A stretch of DNA of 64,000 bases from Symbiodinium natans. Lineage: Eukaryota; Sar; Dinophyceae; Suessiales; Symbiodiniaceae. Below the pieces are notes generated by a model. It was not told the origin of the DNA and made no database searches. It worked only from the letters and a program-made list of their open reading frames with translations. Position 1 is the stretch's first letter, and the number at the start of each line of letters is the position of its first letter. The position numbers and the translations under genes are program-made. The stretch spans positions 539,501 through 603,500 of the forward strand of contig CAJNDS010002151.1 of the NCBI GenBank assembly GCA_905221605.1, given 5' to 3'. Shown here one piece after another: positions 60,256 to 64,000 of the stretch.

Positions 60256-61556
60256 GAGGGGAGGGCGTGGGGAACCCTAAACCCTAAACCCCAGACCCTC
60301 AACCCTCAACCCTCGGATGCTAAACCAATAAACATGGGAGAACCCCAAAGAACCGCAACAAACACCCGAAGCGTCACACACCAAAGAACCGCAACAAACT
60401 CTCGTTTAAAGCTTCGATCTAAGCCCTTACCTCTGTGGTGCTTTGCTGTAGCTTTCGATCCTTAGCCTTTTAGGGTTTAGGGTTTAGGGCTTAGGGCTTA
60501 GGGCTTAGGGCTTAGGGCTTAGGGCTTAGGGTTTAGGGGTTAGGGTTTAGGGTTTAGGGTTTCTTAACAAGGCAGCTAAAAATCATATTTCTCGCGACCC
60601 TGCTAAGTGCAGCCAAGTTAAGCTCAATACGAGACACACTAGACATACAGCTGCTCTTGTTCTATGGGCATATGAAACAGGGTTTATATTTCTGTTTTTG
60701 GTGAGTGTAGATAAGGTTCCTTTTGAATATTGGTGAGTGTATGTACTTGGTGTCCTTTTGGGGGTACAAGAAATATACTTCATATGTGCCGGCGGGCTTC
60801 CCAAGTCCTCCCCACCAAAGCCCCAGAAAAGCTCGAAAGCTCCTGGTAAAAGACCCGAAAAGACCCTATACAAGCTCAGGATTCTTAGATCACCTAGCCC
60901 AGGGTTTGGGGTTTAGGGTTTAGGGTTTAGGGTTTAGGGTTTAGGGTTTAGGGTTTAGGGTTTAGGGTTTAGGGTTTAGGGTTAGGGTTAGGGTTTAGGG
61001 TTTAGGGTTTAGGGTTTAGGGTTTAGGGTTTGGGGTGTAGGGGTTCTTAAGGCACCCGAAGGCCTTTGCCCTAACACACGAGCCAGGGTGCCAGCTAACC
61101 AAAGAACTTCGCGCCGAAGCCCCATAAACTCTAACCCCGAACCCTTTAGGGTTTAGGGTTTAGGGTTTAGGGTTTAGGGTTTAGGGTTTAGGGTTTAGGG
61201 TTTAGGGTTTAGGGCTTAGGGTTTAGGGTTTATAATCCCTAACCCCGAACCCAAATGCCGAGGCCACGCACCCTAAACCCCTTTAAACACTATAAATTCC
61301 AGCTATATACTAAACCCCAGACCCTAAATCCTAGTGGGGAATGACCACTACACCCGAGAAACGTCGTCCGAATTGGACCAACAACCAACCGAAGCCCTGC
61401 CGGCTATGTGCGAGTGTGAGAGTCGAAGCCCTAAACCCCAAACCCAAAACCCCAAACCCTAAACCCCAAGCCCTAAACCCCAAGCCCTAAACCTTAAACC
61501 CTATACCCTAAACCCTAAACTCTAAACCCTAAACCCTAAACCCTAAACCCTCCGAG
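60256..61556 (+). other. 1.3 kb PLD intron with several heptamer arrays
   Basis: C-strand units near 60275, G-strand arrays at 60470-60560, 60905-61030 and 61145-61232, and C-strand arrays at 61430-61550. Breaks the simple 5'-G/3'-C order at its start. Confidence 0.6.
60905..61035. repeat. (TTTAGGG)n array
   Basis: About 17 units with two TTAGGG hexamers. Confidence 0.97.
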
Positions 61557-61634
61557 GCTTTCTGGCGGAGACCTTCTTCACCGCGCTGCGCGACGCGGCC
61601 CTCCGGGGCCTGGATGTGCCCAGATCGTCCAAGG
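61557..61634 (+). CDS. PLD exon 3 (helix, RGLDV)
   Basis: After CCTCCGAG: FLAETFFTALRDAALRGLDV PRSSK, ending at a GTTTAGGG array. L-x-x-A-L-x-x-A-A-x-R-G-V-x-V precedes the L-x-D strand in all PLD-type cardiolipin synthases. Exact joining to the next exon (VVLLVDYIGS) needs AAG|GTC, so the G shared by both sides of the intron cannot be placed by a strict GT-AG rule. Confidence 0.87.
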
Positions 61635-61749
61635 GTTTAGGGTTTAGGGTTTAGGAGGGTTTAGGGTTTAGGGTTTTAGGGTTTTAGGGTTTTAGGGTTT
61701 AGGGTTTAGAGTTTAGGGTTTAGGGCCTCTAGCTCCCTTTAAGTCCCAG
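61635..61749 (+). other. 115-nt PLD intron made largely of TTTAGGG-type units
   Basis: Begins GTTTAGGG and contains TTTAGGG and TTTTAGGG units; ends TTAAGTCCCAG. Confidence 0.75.
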
Positions 61750-61833
61750 GTCGTGCTCTTGGTGGACTACATCGGGTCCTTCTCTTTGAGAAACGACTGG
61801 GTCCGCGAGTTGCGAAGCGTTGGCGCAGATGTG
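61750..61833 (+). CDS. PLD exon 4 (LVDYIGS)
   Basis: After AAGTCCCAG: VVLLVDYIGSFSLRNDWVRE LRSVGADV, ending GTG|GTGGGT, phase 0. V-x-x-L-x-D-x-x-G-S, then ...L-R-x-x-G-x-x-V is the strand-helix before the first HKD motif. Unambiguous family match. Confidence 0.93.
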
Positions 61834-61929
61834 GTGGGTGGGCATGTTTGGGAGGGCGGGGGGTTTAGGGTTGAGGGTTTAGGGTTGAGGGTTGAGCGTT
61901 GAGGGTTTAGGGTTTAGGGTTTAGGGTTA

Positions 61930-62046
61930 GTATAGGATGTCAAGCAGGACCCTTATTCCCTTTTTGGGGGGTTTGGGTTCCCTTCTAAACCCCTTTAAGC
62001 AAAAAAGGGCACCCTGTTAAATCCCAGGTTACTGGGCAACCTAGTA
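61930..62046. mobile_element. MITE family J-like copy
   Basis: 'gtcaagcaggacccttattc' ... 'ggttactgggcaacctagt', with inner TTGGGTTCCCTTCTAAACCCC. Confidence 0.65.
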
Positions 62047-62322
62047 GTATCGTTTATCATAGCTCACTGTCGAGTTCAGAATTGACTCACCTACAGTTCT
62101 GAAGTAAGGACGCCCTTAGCAGGTGTTTGAACCCTACATGCCCTGAAAGCCTTCAAAGCCCGACACCGTGGACCCGAAGCCTTTAAGGGCATGTAAGTGA
62201 TAAACCTCTAACCCTAAACCCTAAACCCTAAACCCTACACCAAAACCCCCAACCCTAAACCCCAAAACCTAAACCCTAATACCCAAACCCCATTAGGAAC
62301 CAGCCTCGAGTCATGGCGCCAG

Positions 62323-62397
62323 GTGTTCTTCAACCCGGTTCTGCCTTCGAGCTACTGCGTGGGGCCGCTGTCCTTCCGAGACCACCGCAAGATCATG
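62323..62397 (+). CDS. PLD exon 5 (first half of HKD motif)
   Basis: After TGGCGCCAG: VFFNPVLPSSYCVGPLSFRD HRKIM, then a GC donor (GCTCCT). F-N-P-x(n)-G-P-L-x-x-R-D-H-R-K-I is the hallmark of the first catalytic motif, with His 62363-62365 and Lys 62369-62371 coding positions. The motif's Asp is on the next exon. A family I-like sequence (CTGGGTTCTTAGTAG) starts 4 nt inside the intron. Confidence 0.95.
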
Positions 62398-62790
62398 GCT
62401 CCTGGGTTCTTAGTAGCAGCTACTAAGTTAGAGAGAGAGGTTTAGGGTTTGGGGTTTAGGGTTTAGGGTTTAGGGTTTAGGGCTTAGGGTTTAGGGTTTA
62501 GGGTTAGCTTCGTAGCTGAGTAGGTAACCCTTAACCTTTTGGGGTATATATAATCCCAGCATACTTGAAAGGTTGACCTTTTTTGGGCCTATATAGGGTA
62601 CTCAGCAACTAGGGGTTTGAGGTGTTGGGCTTCAGCTTTGGGATTTTCGCCTTATATGGCCTCGGGGCGTAGGGTTTAGAGGGTGAATGGGGTGGCACAA
62701 AGATGCGCAAGTCAAAAATCTACCCACGACTGCAGCAGACATGCGCATGAGTCCAGAGTACAACTCTCGCTGCGACTTCAGACAGCAGAG
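62398..62790 (+). other. Intron inside the HKD catalytic motif (GC-AG)
   Basis: 393 nt: family I-like end, TTTAGGG array (62440-62505) and a family H element (62511-62611). Confidence 0.75.
62511..62611. mobile_element. MITE family H, copy 3
   Basis: CTTCGTAGCTGAGTAGGTA ... GGGTACTCAGCAACTAGG. Confidence 0.75.
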
Positions 62791-62832
62791 GTGTGTGATG
62801 ACGTCGGCTTCTGCGGTGGCATGAACATACAG
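62791..62832 (+). CDS. PLD exon 6 (second half of HKD, GFCGGMN)
   Basis: After AGCAGAG: VCDDVGFCGGMNIQ. Joined to HRKIM it gives H-x-K-x4-D and the following G-F-x-G-G-x-N, both invariant in the family. The exon probably ends at a GA donor (GAGTCG) or a few bases later (GC at 62838), since the next exon starts EEVGEEEF; the frame itself stays open far beyond. Confidence 0.9.
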
Positions 62833-62945
62833 GAGTCGCGCAAACCTGGTGGAAGGTTTGGAGGTTCGCTTGCCGAAGGTCTGCAGGGAGGCGCCTCCCT
62901 CCTGCACCATCTGCAATTTAAGCTTTAGGGCCCTATAACCTCCCT

Positions 62946-63051
62946 TCCCAGATCTTCCAAAACAAGGAATATACCCTAATTCTGAATAAGGATCCTGACT
63001 ATGAATTAGGGTATTTTCCTTATTAATCAAGGGTTTCTGGAAGATCTGGGT
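62946..63051. mobile_element. MITE family C copy
   Basis: CCCAGATCTTCCAAAACAAG ... GGGTTTCTGGAAGATCTGGG. Confidence 0.92.
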
Positions 63052-63184
63052 TATAATCTCAGCTATAAATTTTTTGGTGTTGCCTGGCTTAGGTCCATCG
63101 ACTTGTAAGAAGTTCAGGGGGGCCTCTACGCCTGGCTCCCTGTATCGATAGCCGTAGAGTTTGTTGTTCATAGGGGTTATGTTA

Positions 63185-63229
63185 GGGTTTAGGGTTTAGG
63201 GTTTAGGGTTTAGGGTTTAGGGTTTAGGG
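63185..63229. repeat. (TTTAGGG)n array ending 10 nt before an exon
   Basis: About six G-strand units, then CTAGTGCAG acceptor: here the array lies on the 3' side of an intron. Confidence 0.95.
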
Positions 63230-63238
63230 CTAGTGCAG

Positions 63239-63328
63239 GAGGAAGTGGGCGAGGAGGAGTTTGGCACCAGCCGCTTCTACGACGTGCACTCGAAGCTGGA
63301 GGGCCCCTGCGTGGCCGACTTGGCTGAG
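63239..63328 (+). CDS. PLD exon 7 (FYDVHSKLEGP)
   Basis: After GCTAGTGCAG: EEVGEEEFGTSRFYDVHSKL EGPCVADLAE, then a GC donor (GCCGGT). W/F-x-D-x-H-x-K-L-E-G-P-x-V-x-D-L is conserved after the first HKD in cardiolipin synthases. Phase 0 to VFRDSLRE at 63920. Confidence 0.94.
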
Positions 63329-63534
63329 GCCGGTTTTTGGGGGGCTTTAGGGTTTAGGGTTTAGGGCTTAGGGTGTAGGGCTCGGGGCTTAGGGCTTAGG
63401 GCTCAGGGCTTAGGGTTTAGGCGGTTTGGGGTTTGGGGTTTCGGGGGTTTAGGGTTTAGAGTCTAGGGTTTACTAGGGGAACGACATGATCGGAATAGCA
63501 AACTCACAAGCCCTAAGCCCTGAAGCCTGAAGCC

Positions 63535-63765
63535 CTAAACCCTAAACCCTAAACCCTAACCCTAAACCCTAAACCCTAAACCCTAAACCCTAAACCCTAA
63601 ACCCTAAACCCTAAACCCTAAACCCTACCCCCTAAACCCTAAACCCTAAACCCTAAACCCTAAACCCTAACCCTAAACCCTAAACCCTAAACCCTAAACC
63701 CTAAACCCTAAACCCTAAACCCTAAACCCTAAACCCTACCCCCTAAACCCTAAACCCTAAACCGG
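63535..63765. repeat. C-strand array in two parallel blocks
   Basis: Two near-identical stretches of CCCTAAA units, each interrupted by CCCTAACCCTAAA and closed by CTACCCCCTAAA (63626 and 63736): a recent duplication of about 110 nt. Confidence 0.96.
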
Positions 63766-63810
63766 ACCCAGAGTTGAGAAACATTTCCCACCTGCCCCAA
63801 ACCACCAAGG

Positions 63811-63913
63811 TTTTGGAGTACTATACTTTATACTACTTTGTTTTTGGGGTTCTGTGTTCCTCTTATGGCTACTTCTACCTCAAAAGTACACAGGGTCTAC
63901 TCCAAAGTAGGGC
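63811..63913. mobile_element. MITE family G, copy 2, ending at a splice acceptor
   Basis: 'tttggagtactatactttat' ... 'tctactccaaagtagggc'; the element ends six nt before the acceptor of the last PLD exon. Confidence 0.85.
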
Positions 63914-63919
63914 CACAGA

Positions 63920-64000
63920 GGTCTTTCGCGACTCGCTTCGAGAAGCTGGCGGGCGCGTGATGCGGAACTCTATTGAGATTCCTGCGAGGCTGCTTCGGGG
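63920..64000 (+). CDS. PLD exon 8, cut by the right edge
   Basis: After GGCCACAGAG: VFRDSLREAGGRVMRNSIEI PARLLRG... ADLAE|VFRDSLRE joins in phase 0 and fits the family (VADLAxVFxDSL). It runs off the window, so the second HKD motif is not visible. Confidence 0.9.

Larger units (their letters stand above)
59715..64000 (+). other. Gene span: phospholipase D superfamily, cardiolipin synthase-type (cut by right edge)
   Basis: Exons at 59715, 60145, 61557, 61750, 62323, 62791, 63239 and 63920 read as the first catalytic half of a bacterial/eukaryotic PLD-type cardiolipin synthase: an entry strand (GNRVTVLEGG), WCESYIFD, an Ala-rich helix with RG-D-V, LVDYIGS, FNP...GPL.RDHRKI, V-x-D, GF.GGMN, and FYDVH.KLEGP.V. 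Such enzymes use two HKD motifs to move phosphatidyl groups, making cardiolipin or related lipids in membranes. The second HKD lies beyond the window. Confidence 0.88.

Noticed and set aside
1-64000. A true telomere or subtelomere end
   Set aside because: Arrays occur on both strands throughout, lie between exons of single genes, and unique genes continue to both edges.
1-64000. tRNA, rRNA or spliced-leader genes
   Set aside because: No cloverleaf A/B box pair, rRNA core or recognisable spliced-leader sequence was found by eye.

Overview
This is nuclear DNA from an intron-rich eukaryote. Nothing resembles a bacterial operon and no long real ORF exists. Short GC-rich exons, mostly 30-100 nt, lie between introns filled with interstitial arrays of the plant/alveolate-type telomere heptamer (TTTAGGG/CCCTAAA), degenerate variants of it, and short inverted-repeat (MITE-like) elements. 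The TTTAGGG unit, frequent GC (and apparently GA) 5' splice sites, and every recognisable gene on the + strand suggest a dinoflagellate or close relative. That assignment is inference, not proof.

Three + strand genes can be recognised by reading exons across splice junctions. (1) About 1-21.1 kb: a TPR plus J-domain co-chaperone of the DNAJC7/DNAJC3 type. TPR exons lie at 2.25, 3.55, 7.2, 8.3, 8.7, 9.2 and 9.7 kb; the J domain is split over five exons at 16.2, 19.2, 20.1, 20.7 and 21.05 kb, with HPD in the 19.2 kb exon. (2) About 46.6-55.65 kb: the C-terminal half of a POT/PTR2 (SLC15/NPF-like) proton-coupled transporter, with the family's C-terminal W-I-P-D...N-x-G-H signature. (3) About 59.7-64 kb and beyond the right edge: a phospholipase D superfamily protein of the cardiolipin synthase type, with the first HKD motif split across an intron.

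Between 22 and 46 kb many short exon-like segments have coding character. Several encode hydrophobic helices like those of MFS-type transporters (31.3, 34.5, 35.6, 35.75, 36.2 kb). I could not assign them to one family or link them with certainty; some may be the 5' part of the POT gene. Three unrecognised ORFs (22.8, 24.7, 39.2 kb) may be gene or transposon fragments. Similar coding-like exons at 56-59.3 kb may be the 5' part of the PLD gene.

The intergenic and intronic space holds at least 15 inverted-repeat element families, minisatellites (10.8, 12.8-13.5, 38.4, 47.5, 47.8-48.8, 53.2 kb), a 2.4 kb mirrored C-rich/G-rich satellite inside one J-domain intron, and AT and poly-G microsatellites. 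The main observation is a relation between the heptamer arrays and splicing. Many exons end exactly where a TTTAGGG array begins, so the first GT of the array is the apparent splice donor. C-strand arrays tend to precede exons and G-strand arrays to follow them. Pairs of MITE copies with and without an internal array show that arrays were added to pre-existing DNA.
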